Virus record (IMG/VR): IMGVR_UViG_3300050016_000060
Span: 1-59,104 of that record
Origin: a virus
DNA: 59,104 bases
Strand: one strand, 5' to 3'
Shown here piece by piece: positions 43,160 to 52,014 of the stretch. The translations under genes and the position numbers were made by a program. Within the stretch, counting starts at the first letter, position 1; every line of letters starts with the position of its first letter. The notes below the pieces were generated by a model that was not told the origin of the DNA, made no database searches, and saw only the letters and a program-made list of their open reading frames with translations.

Positions 43160-44635
43160 TTACTTCGCCGCAGCAACCGCTTGATGCGGAATGCCGCCCG
43201 TGTTTCCGAGAACCGTTTTCATGATCTCTTCCCGACGTTCCGCTGTCATCGTCCCATCGGACGGAGGACTCTGCACGCTGAACGCACCCGATGACTCTCG
43301 CAAGAGCGCCGGCAAGTCAGCCGCCTTTTCCAGCACGCGGAGAGCCGTTTCCATCGGGTCGATGATCTGCCCTTCCAAGCCAAGCGACATTTGCACGCCA
43401 GGCAAAGAGAACTCGGCAGCAACCGCCGACCGCTGATCGTGCGGAACCTTACTCTTGAGCAAGCGGTCGATACGCGCCTGCCGATGCTTCTTGGCCGCTT
43501 CCAGCCGTTCGGCGTCGGCCCCCTTGCGTTTGTTTCGTTCGGCGTCAAGCTCGTTTTGCATCGAGAGCATGGCCGATTTCAGGATCGGGTCTTCAACCCG
43601 TTTGATACGGTCTGCCAGTGACATTTGCATCGCAGGACTCTCCTCAACGATTGGATTCATCGGCTCTTTTGCAGCCGTGTCAACGTCCGTTTCCATGTCG
43701 ATTGATTCTTCCGGCTCCTTCGCCATTTCCTTCACGCCCCGCATCAGCGATTCGTAAAGGTTGCGCACGAAGGACTTGCCAGGATGCGGCGGCACGGGAA
43801 TGCCCATGCAGTCGAGCAGATGAAAGATGACTTCCTCAAGGTGCGAATCGCCGTCTTGATCGTCCAAGGCTTCCGGCACGCCCATGCCGGTCTCTTCTTC
43901 CGTGCCTTCCTTCTTCGGCGGTTCGCTGCCTTCGGCTTCATAGTCGCCTGGGATTTCGTCGTTCTCTTCCATGTCCTCCATTTCCTCTTCGCTGAACTTC
44001 ACGCCAGCGAACAGGCTGAAAGCGATGGGAGCGACCGGCTTGTACTTCTTGCCGACCTTCTTCAACAGGCCGGCGCGGGAAAGAGCAAACCCCTCTTGCG
44101 TGACCGTGGCCACGTCCAGCGGCTTCGCTTTCGGAGCAAGGGAGAGAGCGGCATTGGCCTCGATGAAAGGTTGCTGGCGAGCGATACGCGGGCGAGTGGT
44201 CAGAGCGACATGAGAGATAACGCCGTTCCACTTGCGACCTTCCCCGTCCGTGAAGCTGTTGACCCACGGCGATGCCCAGCGAATCGACCCTTGCTTGATC
44301 CCTTCGGCGGCTTCCGGCTTCGTGATGTTTAGGATGCCGAACAGCGCCGGAATGTCCTTCGCGTTCTCGTCCTTCACCATTCCCTTTTCGTATCGCTTGA
44401 CCTCGCCAGCATTGTGAAGCACCGTGTTCGCGGCCTTCTCTTCCGGCGTCATCGCGGTCGCGGTCGGCTGATGTTCCAGAGGAACGGGAATCGAGATGCC
44501 GTGACTCAGCATCTTCACGCCGTCATCGTGGTAATGGTCGATGGTTGCAGGCGTCACGTCGAGAACTTGCGGCTTGCCCTTATCGTCGATGTAGACGTGC
44601 TTGCCAGCGCGAATGATTTCTTTGCGGACTTCCAT
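43160..44635 (-). CDS. Mu I-like prohead protease/scaffold protein, 491 aa
   Basis: ATG 44635 is preferred for its AAGGAT; a TTG start at 44674 adds 13 residues. The N-terminal half (KHVYIDDKGKPQVLDVTP, IRWASPWVNSF, GVISHVALTTRP near residue 150) follows the Mu I-type protease layout. The C-terminal half is acidic and helical (about residues 225-430), as expected for scaffold that the protease removes. Immediately upstream of the decoration and capsid genes. Confidence 0.75.
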   Translation of the reverse strand: MEVRKEIIRAGKHVYIDDKGKPQVLDVTPATIDHYHDDGVKMLSHGISIPVPLEHQPTATAMTPEEKAANTVLHNAGEVKRYEKGMVKDENAKDIPALFGILNITKPEAAEGIKQGSIRWASPWVNSFTDGEGRKWNGVISHVALTTRPRIARQQPFIEANAALSLAPKAKPLDVATVTQEGFALSRAGLLKKVGKKYKPVAPIAFSLFAGVKFSEEEMEDMEENDEIPGDYEAEGSEPPKKEGTEEETGMGVPEALDDQDGDSHLEEVIFHLLDCMGIPVPPHPGKSFVRNLYESLMRGVKEMAKEPEESIDMETDVDTAAKEPMNPIVEESPAMQMSLADRIKRVEDPILKSAMLSMQNELDAERNKRKGADAERLEAAKKHRQARIDRLLKSKVPHDQRSAVAAEFSLPGVQMSLGLEGQIIDPMETALRVLEKAADLPALLRESSGAFSVQSPPSDGTMTAERREEIMKTVLGNTGGIPHQAVAAAK

Positions 44636-44814
44636 ACGGAGTATCCTTGTGCTGGTTTCCACCGCGTTTTTCAACGTGGCGAGATAACCTATGAGATTGT
44701 TCTACCGAAACATGGGGGGAGTAGTTCAAGCCCAATCGGCAAGAATTTTCCAGATTTCTCGAAATAATTCCGGTAGACATATTCAGCATGTCGTCGATCA
44801 ACTCCATGTCGGGA

Positions 44815-45206
44815 GGAAGATCGGGGCGCATTGACCCCGCCGCGAATTTTATCGCAGCGTAAGTCAATGCGTTTCCGTGTCGTAAAGGTGAGTCGGTAAC
44901 GCTTGCCGAAGTCTGGTTTTTTATGGATGTTGCTTCAGTTCCTCCGTCACATCCTATCGGTGAATGGGCCGTCTTTAGCCTCGCCTCATTGCACCGGCTC
45001 GCCTACGAGCGTTGCAGCAAACAGTATAGATCGAATCTTTGGGCCTAGACCACGGCTGACGGCCCTTGCCGCTTTTTCGATGATTGCGGCTGCGTCCATC
45101 CTGGGACTATTTCGGCTTGATTGGGATGACGAGAAATGATAAGCTATTTCCGTCATGACTAATTGCAGTCCCCGTCCTGATTCTAGTCAGGCGGGGACAT
45201 TTCATT
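44815..45206 (-). ncRNA. structured noncoding RNA, copy 2 of 2
   Basis: Homologue, on the opposite strand, of 3772-4190, with identical blocks such as AAGCGGCAAGGGCCGTCAGC and TAAAAAACCAGAC. The first hairpin is GTCCCCGCCTGA/TCAGGACGGGGAC, different in sequence from but equivalent to copy 1. The distal stem GCATTGAC/GTCAATGC encloses GCTGCGA/TCGCGGC. It precedes the protease gene by about 180 bases, so it could be a leader RNA or an independent transcript; the other copy precedes an unrelated gene, which favours independence. Confidence 0.85.
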
Positions 45207-45211
45207 TCCAG

Positions 45212-45241
45212 ACTATCGCAAACCTCCCTACCCCTTGTCAA
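45212..45241 (-). promoter_or_regulatory. promoter for RNA copy 2
   Basis: TTGACA (45241-45236), 18 bases, GATAGT (45217-45212), placing the start near 45205, just before the first hairpin, as in copy 1. Confidence 0.55.
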
Positions 45242-45300
45242 GAGAAAAACCCGCCGCATGTTTCTGTCCATGCGACGGGCCGCGACGATGGGAGAACGTC

Positions 45301-45609
45301 CTACGATTCGCTGCGTTCGATCTTGATTTGATCGACTGGCCCACCTTCGATGCGGAAGTCCCATTCGTAAGCCCCGGTATAATCGCGTGTATTCGGCAGG
45401 CAGAGAATCATTCCTGATTTGATGTTCTCAGCGATCTGCCTTCCAATGTCGCGGCAACGCTCTGCCGCAGGAATGCGAAGAACGCCAATGCCCTTGATCG
45501 CTTCCGCTTTCAACGGCTCATCAGCCTTCGTGTCCGCCATGCTTGCCGGCGCTAAAATCGCCAACCCGATGCCAGAGCCGAATTGCTTAATCGCTTGTCG
45601 CCTGTCCAT
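45301..45609 (-). CDS. small exported protein with Tat-like signal, 102 aa
   Basis: AGGAGAACGACA upstream of ATG. MDRRQAIKQFGSGIGLAILA resembles a twin-arginine signal (RRQAIKQF), followed by ASMADTKADEP. The remainder (IRIEGGPVDQIKIERSES) is mixed. Role unknown; its place between virion genes is unusual. Confidence 0.5.
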   Translation of the reverse strand: MDRRQAIKQFGSGIGLAILAPASMADTKADEPLKAEAIKGIGVLRIPAAERCRDIGRQIAENIKSGMILCLPNTRDYTGAYEWDFRIEGGPVDQIKIERSES

Positions 45610-45622
45610 TGTCGTTCTCCTG

Positions 45623-46870
45623 TTACGTGATTTTCACCGTTCGGCTCCCCGCGAACTGGAAAGGCCCAGAACTCACAATGCCGGTGACACTAACAGCATC
45701 GGTGTATGTGATCGTTGAATTCGGATCAAGAATCTGGCACGTTCCATCAATCGTCGCGTCCGTGATCGTGAACGGCGACAGGTTCCCGCTCGCATTCAAC
45801 GTGCATTGGTTCGCCATCGCCAGTCCCGTAATCGTCGAATTACTCACCCAGGTAATCGTGCAGTTCGTGTTCGCCACGATGGACGCATAGGTCAACCCAA
45901 CGCTGCCGATGAAAAGTTGCACCCCGGACTTCACCGTCACCGCTCCAGGGGCACAATAAAGCTCCAGGTTGCCGCTCGTGGCTATCACGCCTCCCGCAAT
46001 CGTAACACCGCTCCCCAGAACCAATGAGCCGCCGCCGTCTAATGCCGCCGACGCTATCGTTGACACTTCACCAGACTGGACGGCTACGCCAATCGAAGCT
46101 CCCAGGACGCTCACGGTACTACTTGCGTTGACGTTGAGCAACAGAATCGAGAACGCATCCACGGGCGAACCAGCGGCAAGCACGGTCAAAGCAACGTGTT
46201 GAGTCAGGCAGTTGTACCGTTCCCGTGACGGGCCGTTGCCAGAACCAATGCCAAGCGTAATGGTTAACGTGCCGCTGCCGATGAACTCGAAGTAAGTCGG
46301 ACGGTACTCAACATAGCCAAGCGGATTGTATGTCGGCAGGCCAATCGTGCCGGTGAACGATTGCCAGCGCGTGAAGCTCGCAAACTGGACCGCTGCTAAC
46401 GCGGTCAGGTTCCAGAGCAGCGGGACGGTCGAATCCGATACCACCACATCATCGCCGTTTACCGGGATAGCTGCCGAGCCTGCACGGTTCCAGTTGGCCG
46501 CAATCCCGACATCGGACGGCGAGCTATTTGCCGTCGTCGCCGTCAACGTGCATGTTGCCCCGCCAGCTTGTGCCTTGGTCAGCGTGAACGGCGTGCCGGG
46601 AACCGCTGCCGTGCCGACGATGTTCGTTGCCGATGGATTCGTCCAATTGACCTCAGCAAATTCAGGCGGTCCGGCTCCTTGCGTTGCTTGGAGCAATGCG
46701 GCCCATGTGGTCGCTGCCGTTGTGGTCGTGTCGGTATTGTTGCAAGTGTAGACAATGGATTTCCCATTGATGATTGCCGACAAGGTTCCACCGTTAGCTA
46801 CGGCGGTCACTTGGAGAGTCGCAACTTGCGCGATCTTTTGCGCATTCGGCGACCAAAAAGTTATTGCCAT
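45623..46870 (-). CDS. beta-solenoid-like virion protein, 415 aa
   Basis: Starts MAITFWSPNAQKIAQVATLQ with a domain GGTLSAIINGKSIVYTCNNT that resembles an adhesin-like beta module. From about residue 150 it is short beta rungs rich in Thr, Val, Ser and Gly (LTITLGIGSGNGPS, SGNLELYCAPGAVTVKSG). Probably an exterior virion protein. Confidence 0.6.
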   Translation of the reverse strand: MAITFWSPNAQKIAQVATLQVTAVANGGTLSAIINGKSIVYTCNNTDTTTTAATTWAALLQATQGAGPPEFAEVNWTNPSATNIVGTAAVPGTPFTLTKAQAGGATCTLTATTANSSPSDVGIAANWNRAGSAAIPVNGDDVVVSDSTVPLLWNLTALAAVQFASFTRWQSFTGTIGLPTYNPLGYVEYRPTYFEFIGSGTLTITLGIGSGNGPSRERYNCLTQHVALTVLAAGSPVDAFSILLLNVNASSTVSVLGASIGVAVQSGEVSTIASAALDGGGSLVLGSGVTIAGGVIATSGNLELYCAPGAVTVKSGVQLFIGSVGLTYASIVANTNCTITWVSNSTITGLAMANQCTLNASGNLSPFTITDATIDGTCQILDPNSTITYTDAVSVTGIVSSGPFQFAGSRTVKIT

Positions 46871-47284
46871 TTAAGCCGCTCCGTTCTTGTGCTTTGCCTT
46901 GGCGTTCTCGACCTGCCGCCGCAACTCCGCAACCTGCGACCTCAACCGCTCGTTCTCGCCCCGCATTTCGATCTGCTGCAAGAGCAAATCATCCCGCTCT
47001 TTGATGAGGCCGTCAACGCGGCCCTGGACTTCGTGAAAGAGATTGTTCGCTTCGTACAGCCGATGCCCGATGGGATTGACGTTTCTCTCGGCAAGGGAAT
47101 TGTGCGGGTCAACCACCTCGATCTGATACGGCACGGGTTGCCCATCGAAGCGGTAGCCGTGATACTCCACGATGACGGCAGACGTGCCGCATATCGTTGC
47201 GGAAATGACCTTGAACGGAAATGGTAGCTTTGTCGTGGGCCGGTCATCGGACATGGACCTGGCCACTTCATTCACCTGCAACAT
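46871..47284 (-). CDS. coiled-coil protein, 137 aa
   Basis: AAGGAGAACGC precedes ATG 47284. Residues 1-75 are globular; residues about 85-130 form a coiled coil (EVQGRVDGLIKERDDLLLQQ ... RSQVAELRRQVENAKAK). Between terminase and virion protein genes; function unknown. Confidence 0.6.
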   Translation of the reverse strand: MLQVNEVARSMSDDRPTTKLPFPFKVISATICGTSAVIVEYHGYRFDGQPVPYQIEVVDPHNSLAERNVNPIGHRLYEANNLFHEVQGRVDGLIKERDDLLLQQIEMRGENERLRSQVAELRRQVENAKAKHKNGAA

Positions 47285-47293
47285 GCGTTCTCC

Positions 47294-48784
47294 TTACCAT
47301 GCGGACTTGCCGCTTGTGAACAACAATGGGTCTTCCCGTGATTCCCTTATCGGCTGGCGTAGTCCTTGCACAACGCGGGCCGTGATTGATCGGCAGTCAA
47401 CCATATCATCATCTTCCCCAGGCGTTCCGGTCCACGACGAAAGTTGTTCTTTGAATGCCGAAAGCCACGGAGCATTTTGCGGTAGATGGACGCGATGGTT
47501 TTCTCCATCGATGATCGCTGCCGAGGCCCGCACCTTTTTATCTCGATTGCCAATTGGCATACACCGAACTTCGGGAATCTCAGGATGACGCCGATATTCC
47601 AAGAGCATCGCTTGCGAAAGATTGTCGTCATCACCAGCCACGATGTTCGGGTTCCACTGGCGGCACACATCGGCTAATCTCCCCCCAATATGCTCTAGCC
47701 GGATGCGGTCGTTAATGCTCTCAAATATAAGCGTTCGACCGTCCCGCGTCAAACCCGAATTTGCAGGAAGCAATCCCGATACCTCGATTGCCGTGTGATC
47801 GCTCGTTTTTTTCTTGCCCAGCGAAACGTCAATCGAGACGACAATCGTCACGTCCTTTGCATAATAAACTCGCCGTGTAGCCCCTTCCATCACCCACCAT
47901 GAATTAGGCACGCTATACGTCGATCCATAGATGGGCCAGTCCTGCGGCTTAAATAGCAGCCCTTCTTCGTCAGGCGGTTCCTGTTGCCAGCACGCCTTGA
48001 ACCATCGCCCGCGTTTTTGTTGAATCAACTGCAATCGCTTGAGCGGCACACGTTCAGGCCAAAGAGCATCACCTGCCTTGCGCCCGAGAATATCGTTTTC
48101 GCCAGCAATCGCTTTGAACTTCACGACACGCCATTTCTCGCCCGTGTCCATCGCCTCCCGATAAATCCGCCCCGGCAAGTCATCTTTCACCCATCGCGTT
48201 GTTACCATGATGATCGGAGCAACAGGACCGAGCCGCGAATAGGCCACGGTCGAATACCAGTCCCAATGGTTATCGAGGATCGTTTTCGATTGCGCCTGTT
48301 CCGCGTCCTTGATAACATCATCCAGAATGAGCATATCGGCAGGCCGTCCTGTCAAGCCGCCTTTCAATCCCTTGCAGACCAATCCGCCCCCGTGCCCCTC
48401 GATGTTCCATTCGTTCTTTGATTTCGTGTCTTTACGCAATTCGATCCCGTGTGGCCCACCGAATCTCCTAATAACTTCGCGGACCTTCGAGCCGAACGTA
48501 CCGGAATAATGTTCTTCATAAGACGCCAGCACGATCCGCATGAACGGGAAAAGCAAGAGAATCCAGGCAGGGAAGTAATGCGAGCAAAGAACACTCTTGC
48601 CGTGCTGAAATGGCATGTGAACGCCGAGCCGATCATTCAGACCGAGGCCGATGTCCACTAGCTCTTTGTTGACGACCGCGAGATGAGGGGCCATTCGCCA
48701 TTTGCCGTTTGTGTCGGCAAACGCTAATGTTGCTGGACTTGCAAGGTGCGGGCAGCGTTCAAGAAGTTCAGGAAGCTGCATCAT
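47294..48784 (-). CDS. terminase large subunit (TerL)
   Basis: ATG 48784 overlaps the upstream gene by 17 bases; 496 aa. ATPase: Walker A-like PFQHGKS (residues 58-64), Walker B MLILDD (about 150), coupling motif TTRW (about 190). Nuclease: first Asp in IVVSIDVSLG (about 340), then AGDDD, and DDMVD near the C-terminus. It cuts and packages the phage genome into the prohead through the portal. Confidence 0.92.
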   Translation of the reverse strand: MMQLPELLERCPHLASPATLAFADTNGKWRMAPHLAVVNKELVDIGLGLNDRLGVHMPFQHGKSVLCSHYFPAWILLLFPFMRIVLASYEEHYSGTFGSKVREVIRRFGGPHGIELRKDTKSKNEWNIEGHGGGLVCKGLKGGLTGRPADMLILDDVIKDAEQAQSKTILDNHWDWYSTVAYSRLGPVAPIIMVTTRWVKDDLPGRIYREAMDTGEKWRVVKFKAIAGENDILGRKAGDALWPERVPLKRLQLIQQKRGRWFKACWQQEPPDEEGLLFKPQDWPIYGSTYSVPNSWWVMEGATRRVYYAKDVTIVVSIDVSLGKKKTSDHTAIEVSGLLPANSGLTRDGRTLIFESINDRIRLEHIGGRLADVCRQWNPNIVAGDDDNLSQAMLLEYRRHPEIPEVRCMPIGNRDKKVRASAAIIDGENHRVHLPQNAPWLSAFKEQLSSWTGTPGEDDDMVDCRSITARVVQGLRQPIRESREDPLLFTSGKSAW

Positions 48785-49181
48785 GGGGTTTGCCGTTGGT
48801 GTCCTCGATTGCCTTGACCGGCGAACAAACTTGATCGGAGAAGGCAACCAACATCTTACGGACCTCTGGCGATTTCATGGCTTCCCGCAGCCCTGCCGTA
48901 GCTTCCATAACGTCCGTTTGCCGCTCTTGGACGCGAACCGCTTCACGCTTCACGTTGATCGAATCAGCCGTCAAAAGGACTTTCGCCGCTAAAAGTTGCC
49001 AGCGTTCGCTATCGGAGAACATGAGAATTGTATGGGCCTGGCCGATGATATTCTGCCGTATTTCCGGCGTCATCTGGTATTCGTTGCGAATTGCGGTGTT
49101 GGCCAGTTTCAAATCGGAACGTGTAACTTCCCCCTGACCCCCCATGAATTTGCCGTTTGAGTGGCCGTTGGTTTCGCTCAT
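48768..49181 (-). CDS. small terminase-like protein, 137 aa
   Basis: Directly upstream of TerL and overlapping it. Helical (MTPEIRQNIIGQAHTILMFS; ITADSINVKREAVRVQERQTD), with a Gly/Asn-rich N-terminus. No DNA-binding motif is obvious; the TerS assignment is by position and size. Confidence 0.55.
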   Translation of the reverse strand: MSETNGHSNGKFMGGQGEVTRSDLKLANTAIRNEYQMTPEIRQNIIGQAHTILMFSDSERWQLLAAKVLLTADSINVKREAVRVQERQTDVMEATAGLREAMKSPEVRKMLVAFSDQVCSPVKAIEDTNGKPHDAAS

Positions 49182-49423
49182 CTGAATTGCCCCATCCTAC
49201 TCGCCTCATGCCCCATCCCGATCATCACCAACGCCAAGAGGCCAATCAGCAATATGGCTATCGTCGAAACAGCCCCCACGCCAATCACCCGCAACCATTG
49301 CGGCAGCACCTTGCCAAACTCGCCGAGGCCCATGACCATCGGGGCTTGCATCAAGCGAGCTATGGCGTAGATCGCAATAATGAAGCCGATAACCTGCATC
49401 ATCTGAAATTGGACGGGGAACAT
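49178..49423 (-). CDS. two-helix membrane protein, 81 aa (holin-like?)
   Basis: MFPVQFQMMQVIGFIIAIYA begins the first membrane helix. The second, VGAVSTIAILLIGLLALVMI, ends before a short tail. Size and topology fit class II holins, but there is no adjacent endolysin. It overlaps the TerS-like start by 4 bases. Confidence 0.5.
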   Translation of the reverse strand: MFPVQFQMMQVIGFIIAIYAIARLMQAPMVMGLGEFGKVLPQWLRVIGVGAVSTIAILLIGLLALVMIGMGHEASRMGQFR

Positions 49424-49588
49424 GGTTCAATCCTAGTCTGAGGTTTTCGCCGTGTCAAGACCCTTCCACGATGCTGGCAATATGTGAGCCCTGGGAGCCG
49501 GGCTCTGGGTTGTGTTGCTGTGGTACGGATGGGTCGTGCTGGATTGCTGGCTCGTGATGCGCTGGCTGCTGGCGTGAAACCTACAAGC

Positions 49589-49741
49589 CTAGAACTCTCT
49601 TCGCCTCCTGCAGTCGTTTGAACGGCCCCTCGCCGCGGATTTTTTGCGTTTTGCTTTTTTCTTCCGGTATCGTTTTTCCGCGCGGTCAAGTTCACGCTTG
49701 CCAACCGCCAGGAGAGCGCGGAGTAATTCGTCAAAGGTCAT
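49589..49741 (-). CDS. IS1595-associated small basic protein, 50 aa
   Basis: ATG 49741 overlaps the TGA of the transposase-like gene. MTFDELLRALLAVGKRELDRA is followed by a Lys/Arg-rich tail. The protein at 56378-56518 has the same layout (FDKAMAALVQVPKSELDKA then basic tail) and the same position behind the other transposase-like gene, so this is a conserved accessory of the elements. Confidence 0.7.
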   Translation of the reverse strand: MTFDELLRALLAVGKRELDRAEKRYRKKKAKRKKSAARGRSNDCRRRREF

Positions 49742-50622
49742 TGCCGTTGCCCCCGACAGATGCGGTGGATATATCGGATTGGCACACAAAAACGTTCGGC
49801 CAATTCAGCTCGCGACACGGATTCCTTGACCCGATGAATCTCAGCAATCTGTGCATCGGTCAAGAGTGCAAGGTGTTGTCGCTGCCCTCTCGCAGTGGTT
49901 CCGTGCCGGCGCTTGTCAGCCGCATTTTCCAAAGGCGTGCCCCATGCGAGATTATCCAACCGATTGTTCTCGCGGTTGCCGTCGAGATGCCTTGCCTCTT
50001 TGCCGTCTGGTCGTGGCCCAATGAACGCGGCGAGAACGATTCCAGCAACATTGACGTTGCGGCTTGCGGACTCGCTTCGCAGCGAAACACACCGATAGCC
50101 GTGACCGTTCAGCGTTGGATGCAGAAATTTCCACGGGCCATGAAATTTCGACCAAACCGATCCATTACTCCCAACGCGGTATGCCGGGAATCCGGCAATT
50201 GGACGATATTCTACGTGCGGTTCGGCGAGCAAAAATTCTTGAGTCTCCATCGCGACTTTGAGCCGGTGCAAAAGATACCACGCGGACGGCTGGCGGATGC
50301 CGAGCGCCCGCGCGAGTTCGCAACTGCTGATCCCGTTCTTGGCGTTGGCTCTACACCAGACGGCCACGAACCACTTATCCAAGCCGAGCGGCGAATCTTC
50401 AAAGATCGTCCCGACCTTCGCGGAGAATTGCTTGCGGCACCCAGCCGCTTTGCATTGGAGCATACACCGACTGGCGATGTTGCCGATCTTGTCCCCGCCG
50501 CATTTCGGACAGGTGATTTTCCCGTCCGGCCATTTCAGGCGGATCATGTAGGCGTGACACTCGCCGAGATCGGCGAAGTGCGTCACGGCTTCGATCAGGG
50601 TTTTTGGTCCGTTCTCGTTCAT
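49738..50622 (-). CDS. IS1595 N-terminal domain fused to NUMOD4-HNH endonuclease
   Basis: 294 aa. Residues 1-130 match the IS1595 transposase N-terminus: zinc ribbon CPKCGGDKIG...CKAAGCRKQF, then VGTIFEDSPLGLDKWF and GISSCELARALGI. Where the DDE domain should start (after VAMETQEF), residues about 138-294 are a homing endonuclease: GFPAYRVGSNGSVWS (NUMOD4), ARHLDGNRENNRLDNLAWGT (HNH), and a C-terminal HTH (SRAELAERFCVPIRYIHRI). No DDE residues remain. Either a functional fusion or a homing gene that replaced the catalytic part. Confidence 0.85.
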   Translation of the reverse strand: MNENGPKTLIEAVTHFADLGECHAYMIRLKWPDGKITCPKCGGDKIGNIASRCMLQCKAAGCRKQFSAKVGTIFEDSPLGLDKWFVAVWCRANAKNGISSCELARALGIRQPSAWYLLHRLKVAMETQEFLLAEPHVEYRPIAGFPAYRVGSNGSVWSKFHGPWKFLHPTLNGHGYRCVSLRSESASRNVNVAGIVLAAFIGPRPDGKEARHLDGNRENNRLDNLAWGTPLENAADKRRHGTTARGQRQHLALLTDAQIAEIHRVKESVSRAELAERFCVPIRYIHRICRGQRQ

Positions 50623-50625
50623 GGA

Positions 50626-50913
50626 TCATTTCCCTTCCGGCGATTTGCTGGCGTGCTCGGTCATGGCTTCTTGGATTTCCGCCAGGCGAGATTTTGGAAG
50701 AACGAACACAAGGCCATGATCCGTGCGGCGCGCCTGTGGGAGATGCTCATCGGGTAGCCTCTCAAAAGGACGCCCCCGCCAAGGCCGAACGCCGAAGCGT
50801 TCCAAGGGTCCGCACTCCTGAGCGGTTTCCTTGGCGGGGACTCGGAGTATCACGCATCGACGCCAGACGATCCGAGGATCACCGAGAAACGCCAGTAAAT
50901 AGTGTACGCGCAT
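50626..50913 (-). CDS. hypothetical protein upstream of the fusion gene, 95 aa
   Basis: The C-terminal part (HGLVFVLPKSRLAEIQEAMTE) looks protein-like. The N-terminal part is Arg-rich and the true start may be later. Ends 3 bases before the fusion gene. Confidence 0.4.
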   Translation of the reverse strand: MRVHYLLAFLGDPRIVWRRCVILRVPAKETAQECGPLERFGVRPWRGRPFERLPDEHLPQARRTDHGLVFVLPKSRLAEIQEAMTEHASKSPEGK

Positions 50914-51242
50914 TCTTTCGCGCTGGAAAATCCGGAATCCCCGCCGAACAGCGGGCCACCATTAAGGCCGAAAGAAATAACATCGCTTGGAGCGTGGTTG
51001 GCCCAATTGACGACGGCCTTGAGCCGAACCAAAAAATCGCTTGGCTGCCCACATCGGAGGGCGGCCAAAATTCTCCACCGATGCTGTGGGCAGATGCCAC
51101 CGGCATAGTATGCCGCGACCTCTGCAATTTTTCGCAGAAGAGGCGTCCATCGGTCGTCGAAATGGCCGAATTGAGTGTGGACGATTGGGTGCCGACGATA
51201 CATCGGATGCTCGTCGCCAGAGAGGACAGACACGATACACAT
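50850..51242 (-). CDS. hypothetical protein, 130 aa
   Basis: Of the overlapping open frames here this one has the most natural composition (MCIVSVLSGDEHPMYRRHP, RKIAEVAAYYAGGICPQH). Start uncertain. Its 3' end overlaps the next gene. No family recognised. Confidence 0.45.
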   Translation of the reverse strand: MCIVSVLSGDEHPMYRRHPIVHTQFGHFDDRWTPLLRKIAEVAAYYAGGICPQHRWRILAALRCGQPSDFLVRLKAVVNWANHAPSDVISFGLNGGPLFGGDSGFSSAKECAYTIYWRFSVILGSSGVDA

Positions 51243-51325
51243 AGCATTGCTCCTGAATTAGGGACGGGCTGCCGAACACTCGACAGGCTGGATTGAGGAC
51301 CGGGCTGACGAGGCCCGGCGAAAAA

Positions 51326-51565
51326 TCAAAACTCTTGAGCGGTCGCGAACATGGCCTCACCAGTCGCGTCATCGACCGTCGTAACAGGCCCGTAAGCCCG
51401 ATGGCTCCCGTTGCTCTGACAGATGCGTTTCTGCCAGCCTTTTTTCGTCCGCCGAATCTGATGATGGTGGACTCCGCCGGCGCTCGCCTGATCGTTGGCG
51501 ACATCGTGCGTGTAGCCAGTGGTGCGATAGGTGTTCCATGTCGTCTTGCTGATCGTGGTCTTCAT
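51326..51565 (-). CDS. hypothetical protein, 79 aa
   Basis: ATG 51565 has GGAGAAAGATC upstream. MKTTISKTTWNTYRTTGYTH, His-rich middle (GGVHHHQIRRTKKG). First gene behind the duplicated promoter-leader. Confidence 0.55.
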   Translation of the reverse strand: MKTTISKTTWNTYRTTGYTHDVANDQASAGGVHHHQIRRTKKGWQKRICQSNGSHRAYGPVTTVDDATGEAMFATAQEF

Positions 51566-51608
51566 GATCTTTCTCCGATGCGTCCTGCCCCTGATCGCCG
51601 GGGCCGCG

Positions 51609-51682
51609 TCGTCGAGTTCCTCACCCGACACCTTAATTATACCGGATAGCGTCGATGAGTCAAGCGTATAGTCTAGTTATTT
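51609..51682 (-). promoter_or_regulatory. duplicated promoter-leader, copy 1
   Basis: On the minus strand TTGACT, 16 bases, TATAAT (51641-51636) and a leader containing GTGTCGGGTGAGG. About 74 bases are identical to 52904-52978. The -35 region (ACGCTTGACTCATC) resembles the core of the cassette terminal repeat. Confidence 0.75.
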
Positions 51683-51731
51683 TGAAAGATTTATCAAAAT
51701 ACTTTCCTGACGTTCCCGACAGGTTTTACTC

Positions 51732-51755
51732 TGATGAGCCAAATGGATAATCACC
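51732..51755 (-). repeat. diverged cassette terminal repeat
   Basis: On the minus strand GGTGATTATCCATTTGGC..., ending in CATCA, matching the terminal repeat at 53026-53049. It faces the promoter-leader copy 1, so it marks the outer end of a minus-strand unit. No matching left end was found. Confidence 0.6.
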
Positions 51756-52014
51756 CAAGCAAGTGCAGGGCATCTTGCGGTGTGCGAGCGCAGTAGATTC
51801 TCTGAGCGAAAGCTGGACTGTCAGCGTATGCCGAGTAGACGTTGTGCCGCGTATTGCAATCGTCGCAGAGTGTCGGCACGGTCATATCAGGTTCAATCGG
51901 AGCCATCCCAGGCATCCCGAAGTCAAGGACTTTGGGGTTGTTCGACCAGAACAATCCATCGTCAGATTCGCGGCCACAATGGGCACACAGACCGCCAAGT
52001 TTTGCCGAGCGCAT
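51751..52014 (-). CDS. zinc-binding protein, 87 aa
   Basis: AGGAGGCATAA upstream of ATG. Two CxxC pairs, CAHCGRESDDGLFW and TLCDDCNTRHN. The TGA stop lies in the terminal repeat at 51732-51755, as for other cassette genes. Confidence 0.6.
   Translation of the reverse strand: MRSAKLGGLCAHCGRESDDGLFWSNNPKVLDFGMPGMAPIEPDMTVPTLCDDCNTRHNVYSAYADSPAFAQRIYCARTPQDALHLLG

Noticed and set aside
49478-49510. Terminator after the transposase-like unit
   Set aside because: GAGCCC/GGGCTC can form a 6-bp hairpin, but there is no T-run on either strand.
49424-51755. Complete minus-strand element ending at 51755
   Set aside because: Only the right end is recognisable. No left terminal repeat or CAAGCAAG duplication was found between 49424 and 49600.
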